A stretch of 64,000 bases of DNA from Brienomyrus brachyistius (taxonomy: Eukaryota; Chordata; Actinopteri; Osteoglossiformes; Mormyridae), in assembly GCF_023856365.1 (NCBI RefSeq), contig NW_026042427.1:248001-312000 (forward strand), read 5' to 3'. Shown here in pieces: positions 38,262 through 49,295 of this stretch (position 1 is the first letter of the stretch; the number at the start of each line of letters is the position of its first letter). The position numbers and the translations under genes are program-made. Below the pieces are notes generated by a model. It saw nothing but the letters and a program-made list of their open reading frames with translations. It was not told the origin of the DNA and searched no databases.

Positions 38262-38564
38262 TCAAAGCACGATTTTAATTTTTGAATGCTCGCCTGTGCT
38301 CTCGTTCAGCAGCGAGCTTCTGTTCTCCCCATCTTCTGACATCATTATACCACTTTCATCACTGCGCGGATGATCAGGTGATGCCAGGAACGAGGACACA
38401 CTCACTGCTACCTCATCCCACGCCTGCTTCACCTCAAAAAGCTTACAGTAGGTGTAACAGTGGTGCTCATGTTCGGTGATGTGCTCACGCATTTTCACCT
38501 CGCGCATGAGCACGGCCATTTCCTCAGCCGAATAGCAATCTGGCTCGCCGGGCAAACGCGCCAT
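38262..38564 (-). CDS. MYB/SANT-like ORF, possibly PIF/Harbinger-related
   Basis: This open frame of 100 codons starts MARLPGEPDCYSAEEMAVLM and contains LMREVKMREHI and FEVKQAWDEVAVSVSS. This is the helix pattern of MYB/SANT-like DNA-binding proteins that accompany PIF/Harbinger transposons and their domesticated relatives (NAIF1-type), which begin with a short acidic strip, a VLVxEV helix and an ExKxAWxxV helix. It lacks the rest of such a protein, and no transposase was found beside it. It may be a transposon remnant or a chance frame. It lies antiparallel to nothing else recognised, on the same strand as AGBL4. Confidence 0.4.
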   Translation of the reverse strand: MARLPGEPDCYSAEEMAVLMREVKMREHITEHEHHCYTYCKLFEVKQAWDEVAVSVSSFLASPDHPRSDESGIMMSEDGENRSSLLNESTGEHSKIKIVL

Positions 38565-39920
38565 CGTAATAGCAATCCGCCACAGATCATGCGTCGCTGC
38601 CTTCTAAAGGTGAGGTGACGACCCATTCCCATTGGTTCATTGCCTGGGACGCCCAAAACACACCTCTGAATAATTTAGGACACCATTTTTGCGCCCACAG
38701 CGGGTGCAAAGTCTGGTTTTTCTGCTGTCAAAATAGCAAAATGGATTTGGACACAACCATAAATGTTAGTTGCCCTTTGCGCTTTACGCTTTGTGTTAGA
38801 TCATCAAAATAGAGCCATAAGTAATTTGACATGCAAAGTGTACAGTACTGTTCATTTAGAAATATGGGTAATAATAAACAGAATTTTTATGTTATTCTTC
38901 AGGCTAACACACCGTTATAGGTTAAGGCTAGGGATACGTATTATTCTTACCGTGTATTTCCGATCATGACCATTTCATACAGTGTCCATCCTGTATATGC
39001 TCAAAGACCAAGATCATAACCCTTGACCTAAAGGAGCAATGAAAATGCATCTTGATCTCTCAGAGAAGCCACAGAATTCCGAATTTGACTGAAATGTGTT
39101 AAATCTCTTAACGTCATGTCCAGTATCATGGCAGCCTCCAGTCAGCAAGAAATGCAGTACATTAACACATCTTTAATTTTAGTCATTAGATTAAACAGTA
39201 AATTCAGAATATCATGGAGTGCTATGTTCAGACGAACTCACCTATTAATTATATACCATTCACACAGACTTTTTACCATTTTGTGCCTGTACTTGCAATA
39301 GCCATCCACTAAATTGCAGTGTATTTTCCATCCTGTATGCTTCCCTCATGCTTTTTACTAGCCTTAAAATGAATGTATTTATCATAATTATACGGCCCCT
39401 CAGCTGCCTCACTGCTATAGTGACAAGCCATGCTCGCCTGCCCATGTCACTCGATAATGGGGGAAGTGCAAACTGTACAGGGCTCACTTGAATAAGACCA
39501 CCAGGCCTGAAGAGTTCATCTGCCAGGGGGGCAGGGCTAAAGCAGCAGAGCCTGAGTCACTAACACCAGTTATCACTGTTGTATTGTTGTGAAACTACTG
39601 GTATCAGCGCACAGATACTGCATCACTCAGTCCAGTTCAATGATGCTTACTCATCGCAAGATAGACCAAAATGTGTTTTATATGTGTTTCCCAATGGCAA
39701 TTAAAATATTGAGCAAATAAATGTCAATGAATGTAAGATTAACGAAGCAACCAAAAGAAGTCAGAGGGCAGGTCTCCAACCTTTTTTACAGCAAGAGATA
39801 CAAAGTTACAAAGAGTTACAAAGGAATTAATCTAGGGAGCAACTGAGTTGTGACAGTAGGTGACCTTTGTCCTACAGTAATGAAACAAACCAATAGAGCT
39901 GAATTCATTATTCTTCCTAA

Positions 39921-39999
39921 TATTAATAATAATAATAATAATGACGATGATGATTATAATCATGATGATAATGATAATAATGATGATGATGATGATGAT
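39921..39999 (+). repeat. (AAT)n / (GAT)n microsatellite
   Basis: AATAATAATAATAATAATGA is followed by imperfect GATGAT and ATAATC units and ends in five perfect GAT units. The isoleucine-rich and aspartate/asparagine-rich frames on the two strands come from this repeat and are not genes. Confidence 0.95.
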
Positions 40000-41594
40000 G
40001 TAGTATTCCATGAATGGGGAATACACATGATATTGGGACCAGTCTGCTGTTGCCACCACAGACACTGGATGAATATAAGGACCTGATCAAAAAGAGAAGG
40101 GCAGCCTCAGACACTTGATCTTGTCAGCATGATTACTCAAATATTATTTGCCAGGTCCTTTCCAAACTTAGTATCTTCAAATTTTGAGACAAACAGCAAA
40201 AAAAAAAACGGTGGCAACAGTGCTTAGTGACAGGGAAGGGTGACTCCGCATAACTCAATTTGATCTTATTACTCGATTTACTCTATGGTGGATAATGGTT
40301 AAATGGGAAAGTCTTAGAGATTTTACTTTCTCACTCACTTAAAAAATATGATCATAATTATAAATAACGAAACATAAAAGCTAAAAAGCTGATCTTAATT
40401 TAATATGGAACACCACCAAGGTATAAAGATACAGATTATCAAACATATAAGTGCACCAGTTTACCCTCTGTTCCACTTTCACCCTGTTTGATCTTTGATG
40501 GATCTTATCACCACTTCACAAGAACATTATATAGATGGAAATGTACACCTGAGACAAAATCGGCCAAAAATTGAAGCAGCAGCATTGGACCGAAAGGGAG
40601 GCTGCAGAAGCTCGTAAACTAAGCGAATATAAAAGTATGGATCATTCTCTTAGGGCCGCAATATGAATTCTGAATATTCTATAAAGAAATCCATATTGTT
40701 TTTGCATTGCCAACCGCCTTACTCTGCAAAATTTATTGGAGGCAGTCTGGCAGCTGGTCGCCAAAATGTAGCATGGGCAAGAGGGCAACTTGGCAAAATT
40801 TATGGGGGTATTTAATTAATCATGTCATGTTCATTTGAAGACATGGGTATAGTGTGTAATGTTGACTGGGGTGGTATTACCGTAAAATTTTGATTAAATT
40901 TATAATGGGCAAACCCCTGCCCCCTTCCATATGGACGGTATGACGGTATAAAAAAATAGATACCATGCACGACTACTGTAGAAAGACTAGAGATTAGAGC
41001 TTGGGGGGTCTGGGAGGAGTAGTGATTAGATAAGGGAGGGGGGTGACTGTGCCGTCCAGGGAATGTAGTAATATGTATTAGGGCTGCATTAAGTTACTCA
41101 TCTCTACATGGTCAAATGCAATACTGCAGATCTTTTCAGAAAGATGTAACAAAATTAAACTTGCTAACAAGTACCATTTACAAACGAATGCGAATAATTC
41201 ATATAATTACATAGGAATTACATAACACAATAGTAGGTCTATAAAGAAATATATACAACATATATTGCCATTACACAGAATTCAAGTGACATACCTTGTA
41301 AACACGCCTAGCAAGTGAATAAATTAGGCTAAACGAGCGGGCCATTAAAAAGTAATTATTTCAATTAAAATAAGTAAAATACAGGATCAAAGGTTCAAAG
41401 TAGCGCATCCTCACAATCTTAAGCTGCAGTGAATGTACTTGCACCCGTCTGAGAGTGGAACAGAGACGCCCTCATCTCGATGTACTTCAGCTGACCAACG
41501 CTGAATGCATCGTATGCTTCCCGAATTCCGATTCATCCCATATTTTCGTACACATACATACATAAACTTCATACATACACGACATACACTAGAT

Positions 41595-41772
41595 CAGGGT
41601 TCTTCAAATCTGGACATCCATTCCAAATGCAGGCCTTGTTCTCAGTTCTCCCAGGTAGTTTAATAATTACTCATTATGATTGGCTAGAGGCTTCACAACT
41701 GGCTCACAGGTAAAGGAAGGCTGGAAAATCAGCAGTCCTTGGCCCACTAGGAATGTGATTTGAACAGCCCTG
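41595..41772. mobile_element. hAT-type MITE with degraded 8-bp target duplication
   Basis: The left end CAGGGTTCTTCAAATC pairs with the right end GATTTGAACAGCCCTG at 14 of 16 positions. The flanks are CACTAGAT (41587-41594) and TACTAGGT (41773-41780), an 8-bp duplication with two mismatches. The length is 178 bp and there is no coding capacity. Confidence 0.8.
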
Positions 41773-43667
41773 TACTAGGTTAGGGATCCCCAATTAACCA
41801 GGACACTCGCCTCATTGGTAACCATTCTACAGTTAATTTGGTAGACGTGTAGGTATGCGTGAATATGTGAATAGCCCGTCGTTTGTGTTACTGTAAATAC
41901 TTATTGCGTTCCCAGTCTCTCATTTGTGCCAGTGCTTGTGTTATTTGTGACTCCAGTCCGATCCGCGCGTAACTTCAGATGCTATTTGACTACTGTGGGT
42001 TTGCCTTACCATCCAACCTCAGACCTCCCTGAGTTTCCCTGCTGCGCTGGTCAGAGTAGTGTTGTTGTCTTTGCTTAGTCCTTCTAAGGGCTACGATAAA
42101 AGAACTGTCTTGTTTAAAATCACCTCGTCTCGTCCCTGCTGCTGATGCCTGGGTCTGGCCTGGCCCACAATATTATTTCCTAAAATGTTGATTTTGGCCT
42201 GTTGTAGTTCATCAGTTACAGATAAAACAAATGACAATATAAAACAATTGAAGATATGAATGTAGATTTTATTACACTAATTGATTGTCTATTTCGGATT
42301 TCCTGCAGTAAAGTTGAAATTTTTTAAAATGATTTTATCTAATTCAGACTTATTTAACCTTAAAACTGCAATGGTAGAGCCTATTTTGGGAAAATAGTTG
42401 AGGGACAATTAAATCAGAGCTATAAATTAGGCTACATAATTAAAAAAACACCTGATAAGTTACAGTAATGTCAATTTCTCTGGACAAAATTCAAACATTG
42501 TACTTCACCGTAACGCAGGTTGTTGTCAAAGGATGCTCATGTTTATGAGAATGACCAAAGAAACGCATTGTAGGCTGCCACCATTCCTTCATTTCACAAT
42601 GTAAATGAAATAGTCGATGTTCCACATTTTGCTCGTTACCAAAATCATTGAGGGTGTAGCCCCTTTTACTTGCTGGATGAATTACTTGTACTGCTCACAC
42701 AGCCATGCCGTCTTTTTCGGCTTAAGTGTGGTGGGCGTGTCAATGCTGATTAGAGGAGAATACACTAAATTCAAAAGTTAAGAATCGACCCCTAAATGAA
42801 TAGGCACAGTTTCAGAGATACATGTCACAACACATTCATTAGCGTTCACATTTCCAGTTATTTTACAAATTTTCTAGGTAACTACAAATTCGAGTAATTC
42901 TAGAAATATTAGCGGCTGGGGGTGTTGGAGGAGTAAGAATTAGCTGGGAGGAGGGGTGACGGGTCAGCCTGCGGAATACATTGTTGTTATTTTGACAGCA
43001 TTTTTTCTGGAATCAAGTCAGAAATATAATTCCCTTAGTTTAAATCCTACAATAAATAAAACTGTATTCATGTGTAGGCTATATATTACAACTAAAACCA
43101 TTAGGCAAATACATGTTAAACATTAACATTGGCAATATTATCACCAGTGCTCTTTATACCTGTTTACACATACTAATCAGCTATAAAAAAATGCAGATAC
43201 CTGTCGCTAATAATACATAATAGTCTCTCAATGCTTAAATGAATTTGGCACAAAAATGCATTTAGAATTATATATAAAACTTTTAATACTAGCACAATGT
43301 TATTTATTCATTTACTCTATTAGTTTCCCTAAATCTGAAGTAGCATCATCTATCATGTTACGCCAGATGATGCCTAGAACTCGTAGTAATGTTCTCCCTT
43401 TATTCACTCGGTGAGACCATGAAAGGAATTCTGTCCTGCTTCCAGATCAAGTGAAAAGGGGTAGTTCATTTACTGAGGGTCTAATAGTATTTACATCTAT
43501 TTTAGTGCAGTACCAAAGCTAAACTAAAGCTTTTTCAGAATGATCAGTAAGCATTCAGCAATGCATTAAAAATCCTGAAGTGCAAATAAATATAGCTAAA
43601 TGGAAACCTACGCTTTAGCCAAGCCTTCTTTCAGTAAAATTGAAAGGTTAATTATTCTCAAAGAAAC

Positions 43668-44470
43668 ACTGGTATGAAACCATTCTCACACTGTTGTAAT
43701 GGAGCTGTGGCTTGTGCTGTAATGGTGAAAATGCTCACACTGGTATGAAAGGAGAGCTGCTGTAATGGAGCTGTGGCTTGTGCTGCAATGGTATAAACGC
43801 TCACAATGGTGTGAAAGGAGAGCTGTTGTAATGGAGCTGTGGCTTGTGTTGTAATGGTATAAACACTCACACTGGTGTGAAAGGAGAGCTGTTGTAATGG
43901 AGCTGTGGCTTGTGTTGTAATGGTATAAACGCTCACACTGGTGTGAAAGGAGAGCTGTTCTAATGGAGCTGTGGCTTGTGCTGCAATGGTATAAACGCTC
44001 ACACTGGTGTGAAAGGAGAGCTGTTGTAATGGAGCTGTGGCTTGTGCTGTAATGGTATAAACGCTCACACTGGTGTGAAAGGAGAGCTGTTGTAATGGAG
44101 CTGTGGCTTGTGTTGTAATGGTATAAACGCTCACACTGGTGTGAAAGGAGAGCTGTTCTAATGGAGCTGTGGCTTGTGCTGCAATGGTATAAACGCTCAC
44201 ACTGGTGTGAAAGGAGAGCTGTTGTAATGGAGCTGTGGCTTGTGCTGTAATGGTATAAACGCTCACACTGGTGTGAAAGGAGAGCTGTTGTAATGGAGCT
44301 GTGGCTTGTGCTGCAATGGTATAAACGCTCACACTGGTGTGAAAGGAGAGCTGCTATAATGGAGCTGTGGCTTGTGCTGCAATGGTATAAACGCTCACAA
44401 TGGTGTGAAAGGAGAGCTGTTGTAATGGAGCTGTGGCTTGTGTTGTAATGGTGAAAATGCTCAAACTGGA
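43668..44470 (-). repeat. 66-bp minisatellite with open reading frames
   Basis: Eleven full 66-bp units begin at 43698, 43764 and every 66 bp to 44358, with partial units at both ends (43668-43697 and from 44424). The unit starts AATGGAGCTGTGGCTTGTG. Because 66 is divisible by three, two minus-strand frames stay open: 224 codons of a 22-residue repeat (SVYTITAQATAPLQQLSFHT plus two) and a 307-codon frame over 43686-44609. Units 4-6 (43896-44093) and 7-9 (44094-44291) are identical, a 198-bp block duplication. I know no protein family with this repeat, and no splice or promoter signals support a gene. Confidence 0.9.
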
Positions 44471-44504
44471 CTGCAGGTCCTTCACTATCCTGTACGCGAT
44501 TAAA

Positions 44505-44547
44505 AGAGTGACTGCTTAAAGAGTGACTGCTTAAAGAGTGACTGCTC
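44505..44547 (+). repeat. 15-bp tandem repeat, three units
   Basis: AGAGTGACTGCTTAA occurs at 44505 and 44520, and in part at 44535. It lies 35 bp from the 66-bp array and extends the same minus-strand open frame with an LSSHS repeat. Confidence 0.9.
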
Positions 44548-47232
44548 CCAGCCTGACTTCCACTTTTCACAAGCCACTTATTCACAAATACTAACAGCAT
44601 TAGATGCATGTTCTTAAATTGATTAAAGAATTTGCACTTTTTTGTTTACATATGAAAATCTTCTCGAGGATATCATTTAATGAATCAAGTTTCATCTGGA
44701 ATTTAAGAGTGAACAAATGGGGCATCATAAAAAAAGTCAGAGAAAAAATTTAAATATATCATAGCTTCAGTGACTAAAAGATTAATCACACAGCTGGAAT
44801 GACAGGAATCTTTGCTATAGCGAGACAGACGGCTAGGAACCCCTAGCCATAATTAACACTAAAAAAGTCCAAATGGCTTTGAAATGTATTTAAAATGCAA
44901 TTAAATACAATAATTTATTCCTCTTTCATTACAAACCATAAGGCTGTGTTCATGAAATGAAGTGAGTGGCACACTTCAAAGGGTCTGACATCACTGGGTC
45001 ATTTTACCCGATGTTAAGAGCAGACATCGCTGTCAAGGGACGAGGCTAACAGGAAGACGGTGGTGACATGACGAGTGGTTCCACTTGTGCCTTCCAATCC
45101 CATTTGTTTCAGAGGCTCCCGGTATTGCCATGCCTCAGTGGGCTCTGACATCACCTTGTTGGACTTTGTACTGGATCCTCACAGAGACTCTTACAACCAA
45201 AACAAACAGAAAGCTGTGTCTTTTTGATCAATGTTTTTCCTAAGAATCTACAGAAATGAATGCCACGCTGTCAGTGGAACGTTAAACAAAGTGGCCGTTA
45301 AACAGGTTAGCTGGAAGATGACAACGTCAGAAGGGCAGAGCGATGGGATTAAATTAAAAAGGGGAAACAAATAAGTGTGGTTCATACACAGGGAGGAGTC
45401 ATCTGAACTGTCAGCAAACTCGTTTTCTCATGGAGATTAAAGATTTGGGCTTAGCTGGATGCACGTCAGCAGCAACATCAATCACACTGATGTGTACATC
45501 TCATGGATATTTACGATAATTAATCATGAGTGATAACTGTTAATCAAATGGACTGACAGAGACAAGGAAGAACATATTACACTATATGCTGACAGCCGAG
45601 CCAAGAAACAGACGACTGATGATGTTGGTCACTACAGTTCGGCTCCCATTTGCTGGCCGGATGGATCTTTATGGCATGCGGATTCCCTACGGCACAGCCG
45701 TTCAACAGCAAAACTATCGGCAGGGCATCAGTAGGGCAGGAAATCAGACCAGAATGGTAAAAAGGTAATATTCCCCTTGCAATTCACACCATGAGCCATC
45801 AGCTCATAAGTGGTTAAAAATGTAGCTGCAGTACTGCTCCGCTGAAACAGCAACAGGACATTAATTTGACATTAGCGCGGTAACATCAATTCCCCTCCGT
45901 TTCCAACTTCAGTAATGCATTTACTGGAAAGAGATTAATATCAATTCCATAAATCATTCACGAGAATTTCCGGAACCAGGGACATCGGGGTAATGTCATA
46001 TATGTTAACTGATCTCAGTCTGGGAGCCCAAAGCCCATTAATCAATGTCTAAGGTCCTCAGAGCATGTCAACTGGGAGAAATATATCATATAAAAAATCA
46101 CCTGATTATTTATTTATATTATCCCTCTAAACATATGTTTTTCTCCACCATCACTCCACTTCTCCCAAACCTCTAACATTGGCCCTTATTGTTTTTCAAT
46201 CCCTGGATTATTTTTCTCCATTTGGTATCGACTCTCTATCTAACTCCAAAAGTTCCAAATCACTGCAACCTTCCGGCTGGGCTCTCTGACACAGCTACAG
46301 TATGTACGCATTGCTCATTGGTGACATCAATCAATTCTCATATTACATAATCATTCCTGCTATCTGAACATTAACTGCTAGAAGGTAGACCTTTCTGTAA
46401 ATAAATATATTGGGATATTCTGTAGGTTCTGATTTGCAGTACAATTATATTTAGTTTTGGTCTGCTTAATGTCACTGCAGTATATTGTCAAAAACAATAA
46501 ACCGAAATTATGTAGCCTAATTTATAGCTCTGATTTAATAGATCATTTAGTTACAATACTATTAGTATTATCCTTAGCAATTTCAATTTTAGTACAGTTC
46601 ACCCAGTTAAAAAAAAAAAAAGTATGACTTGTCATGGATCAACTCTCCATACAGCACTAACTCATCCAAGACACGGATATACAATTATTGTCTAATTATT
46701 TTGGATTAACTCGTAGCTACCGACACAAAAACAGTGTACTGACATTTGTGACTGGCATCTGTAATAGGTTAATTGTCGTATTTATATAATCATATATGTA
46801 GACTTACCATTGTACAAAAAAAGATTCAAAAAGGTAATACAGCTTGCACAAAGCAAAACAAATGTTAGCAATTCAAATAAGAGCATCATAACAAACTTAT
46901 ACTGTGCAGTTTATAGAACCAATTCAAGGACCTCCCCCACCCCCAGCAATTGTATGTCTTTGCTAACAAAGGAGACATTCCCCCTGTAAACATACATTAT
47001 ATACAAAACATGTGAGTTCTGCTCAAAGGCTTTTTGTGTCATGACAGCGGGCTTTAGGTTGCTGAAGGTGAGCTTCATTACTGCAGCGCACTGCACCAGT
47101 TGCCAGTCAGGAATATGAAAGCTACCCTGTTGTCTCTTGAACAGGCAATGATATTGTGAACATTGCAGAGCTGCAGTGATTCACCATCACTCCAGCTCTG
47201 AAACCCTCTCCACTAAACACTTGACCTTCTTC

Positions 47233-47277
47233 GGGGGGGGGGGGGGGGGGGTGGGTGGTTGGTGGAAGGGGGGTTTA
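47233..47277 (+). repeat. Poly-G tract
   Basis: A run of 19 G is followed by TGGGTGG, GGTGG and GGGGGG clusters. It is a strong G-quadruplex candidate on the plus strand, the non-coding strand of AGBL4. It lies in intron 2, 1.9 kb downstream of exon 2 in the direction of transcription. Confidence 0.85.
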
Positions 47278-47739
47278 CTTTCATTACCTCTACATTCAGT
47301 CTGTTTTAAAGTGCTAATCAAACAACATTTGCAAAGTGTTTGTCAAATATTAACTCTGCTTAATTACAGTTTTCAGCAGGGAGATTGACAAAGTAACAGA
47401 GCAGTCACTTAGATAATGCATCACAGTTTTTAATTATTGCCATTAATGGGCACAGTCATGGTCACAATACTCCAATTTGGGTTCGGCCATAAAAAGTATA
47501 TATGGAATCTGATCTTTTCTTATTATTAAAACAAAAGAGTGCATGACCACATTCACATGTGAAAAAACGTATCTTAAATGCTTATTAAGTAGTGTGTCAA
47601 TGTGTACTACGAGAAAAACATATAAATTTTACATAAACATATTTACTCAATTCCTGCTGTAAATAATGCATTATATTCTATTAAATTTAAATGGCGCTTA
47701 AACAAAAGAAATGACTTGCATAACAACCATTTTCCCCCA

Positions 47740-47885
47740 CAGTCCAAAAACCCAGAGGAAACCCCACGACGACATGGGGAGAACATGCAAACTCCGCACA
47801 CATGTGACCCAAGCGGAGACTCGAACCCGGGTCCCAGAGGTGTGAGGCAACAGTGCTAACCACTGCACCACCATGCTGCCCCCAA
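47740..47885 (-). mobile_element. tRNA-SINE head, truncated young copy
   Basis: On the minus strand the head with box A (complement of AGTGCTAACCACTGCACCA) and box B (complement of GACTCGAACCCGGGTC) is intact. The body stops after the complement of CCACAGTCCAAAAACCCAG, so the tail half is missing. It is very close in sequence to the copies at 37618-37807 and 52886-53248. Confidence 0.85.
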
Positions 47886-49172
47886 CAGAATAATGAACTA
47901 AAATTCATTATTTTACCAGAATGATCACCTGACATGTAGATCAGCTCTCATTCCAATAGGCCAACCGTAACGTGGGTTAAGACATAGTTAGCCAATCAGA
48001 GGTGAGACATCAAGCATTCACAAATAACATAACTACACATAGCACTGGTAGTATCATTCCTAAAGAAATCCGTTTGACATTCACTGACAGTTTTTATTTT
48101 AAATATATCTTTCAAAAGTACATCTCTCAAAGCTGGCAGCTAATCTTAACTAAAAATCCCCAACATCCCTGTTTCTGGTTTTACCTCTCGTCTAAAGAAC
48201 AGCCACTGAAATGATTGGCCGCAAGAGCCATACCTGTAATTTAACACAGCAGCTGCCTCAGCTATGTATGTGTCCATCCTCATACAGACAGAAACCTTAT
48301 CATTCCCACTTATGAATATCAGATACTGTGGAGTGAAATATGGTAAGTAACCAGTATGAACAAAAAATAAGCTGGACATTTTCTGCAAAACTTTTATCTG
48401 GTTCGATACTGTACAGCAGGAAGAGGTACCAGCTGTTCTGAAGCATCTCATTTTTTATAAGTATTTCAAAAATATTAGATACATCACACATCACAGTCAC
48501 TTGCGAAGTGCATTTGGGAGTGCAGGCTTACGTATGAATTTGATTCCAAATGCTGGACTGACCTGGGAGGAACAACCATTAGCTTTTTGGAATAACAGGA
48601 TTTGCGACAAACTACAGGTTTGATAAGCAATTCAGGTCATGAAAAATCTGAGTCAAGTTCACCCTATTTTAAAGTGATACATCATATTTCTTTATATGCA
48701 GAAAAAGTATACAGTAAATATAATACTTTAAAATACTTTATATATAAAAAGTATATATAAGTTATAATCAAATATTTACAAATATTTTAAACTACACCAG
48801 GTAGAACAATTACAGGCCGGTTGAAGTTTAAGTTTGTAGAGGCAACTTAGCAAAGCCTGAGAAGTTAGGCTCCTAACTTAACTCAGGATCATTGGTATAA
48901 TAAAAATTCCAAAGATTAATGGTTTACTGTGAACTTGTCAACAATAATATCTAGCAAATCACAGCAAAATACAGAATGGTTGAAAAATTTATTTTGCTTG
49001 CTTAGCCCCCAAACCCCGCCCTCTTACTTTCAAACCATGCCAATAACAGATGGAAACAACAGATATTTAAAGTGGCTCCTGGACAGTTTATCTTTCATTT
49101 ATTTTAGATGAATGTTAGATGTATGTGTGTTCATTTTATTATGCCTTGTTTATGATGACATGTTTAACTCAC

Positions 49173-49295
49173 CGCTCTCGAAGCAGGCGTCAAAGATGAG
49201 GTGCCCCTTCCGTTTCGCCCCCATGTAACCTTGAGGGACGACCAGCAGCTTGTTAACATTGCCCACTAAAGCATCTTCTCCTCCTGCTTCACCAC
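49173..49295 (-). CDS. agbl4: AGBL4 (cytosolic carboxypeptidase 6) exon 2
   Basis: This is a 123-nt internal exon on the minus strand. The acceptor is TTTCAG at 49301-49296 and the donor is GTGAGT starting at 49172. It carries 2 nt, 40 codons and 1 nt (phase 1 in, phase 1 out). The peptide begins with a Gly/Glu-rich linker (GGEAGGEDALVGNVNK) and continues into KGHLIFDACFES, a signature of the start of the CCP6 N-domain in vertebrates. As in other CCPs, this N-terminal domain packs beside the carboxypeptidase domain; no catalytic residue lies here. It is joined to exon 1 by a 2.3-kb intron and to exon 3 by a 37.4-kb intron. Both strict splice sites and the intact frame argue for a functional exon, not a pseudogene. 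Confidence 0.93.

Larger units (their letters stand above)
11776..49172 (-). other. AGBL4 intron 2 (37.4 kb)
   Basis: This is one intron between exons 3 and 2, bounded by consensus splice sites. AGBL4 introns are also very long in mammals. Repeats account for scattered parts and have their own entries. I recognise nothing in 11776-12700, 14800-16890, 17010-21570, 22170-23040, 24350-25980, 26500-28420, 28650-32750, 32870-35280, 38600-39900, 40000-41590, 41780-43660, 44620-47740 and 47890-49170, apart from short low-complexity tracts, weak repeat fragments and the candidate regulatory stretch at 22600-22880. No nested gene with convincing exons was found; the nearest candidate is the unassigned stretch at 12881-13189. 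Confidence 0.85.

Noticed and set aside
39832..40114. ORFs rich in Ile, Asn/Asp or His
   Set aside because: Translation of the AAT/GAT microsatellite in different frames.
43698..44470. Possible C2H2 zinc-finger array, because the plus strand reads AHTGVKGE like a finger linker
   Set aside because: The period is 22 residues instead of 28, the Cys/His spacing is absent and every unit has a stop in that frame.
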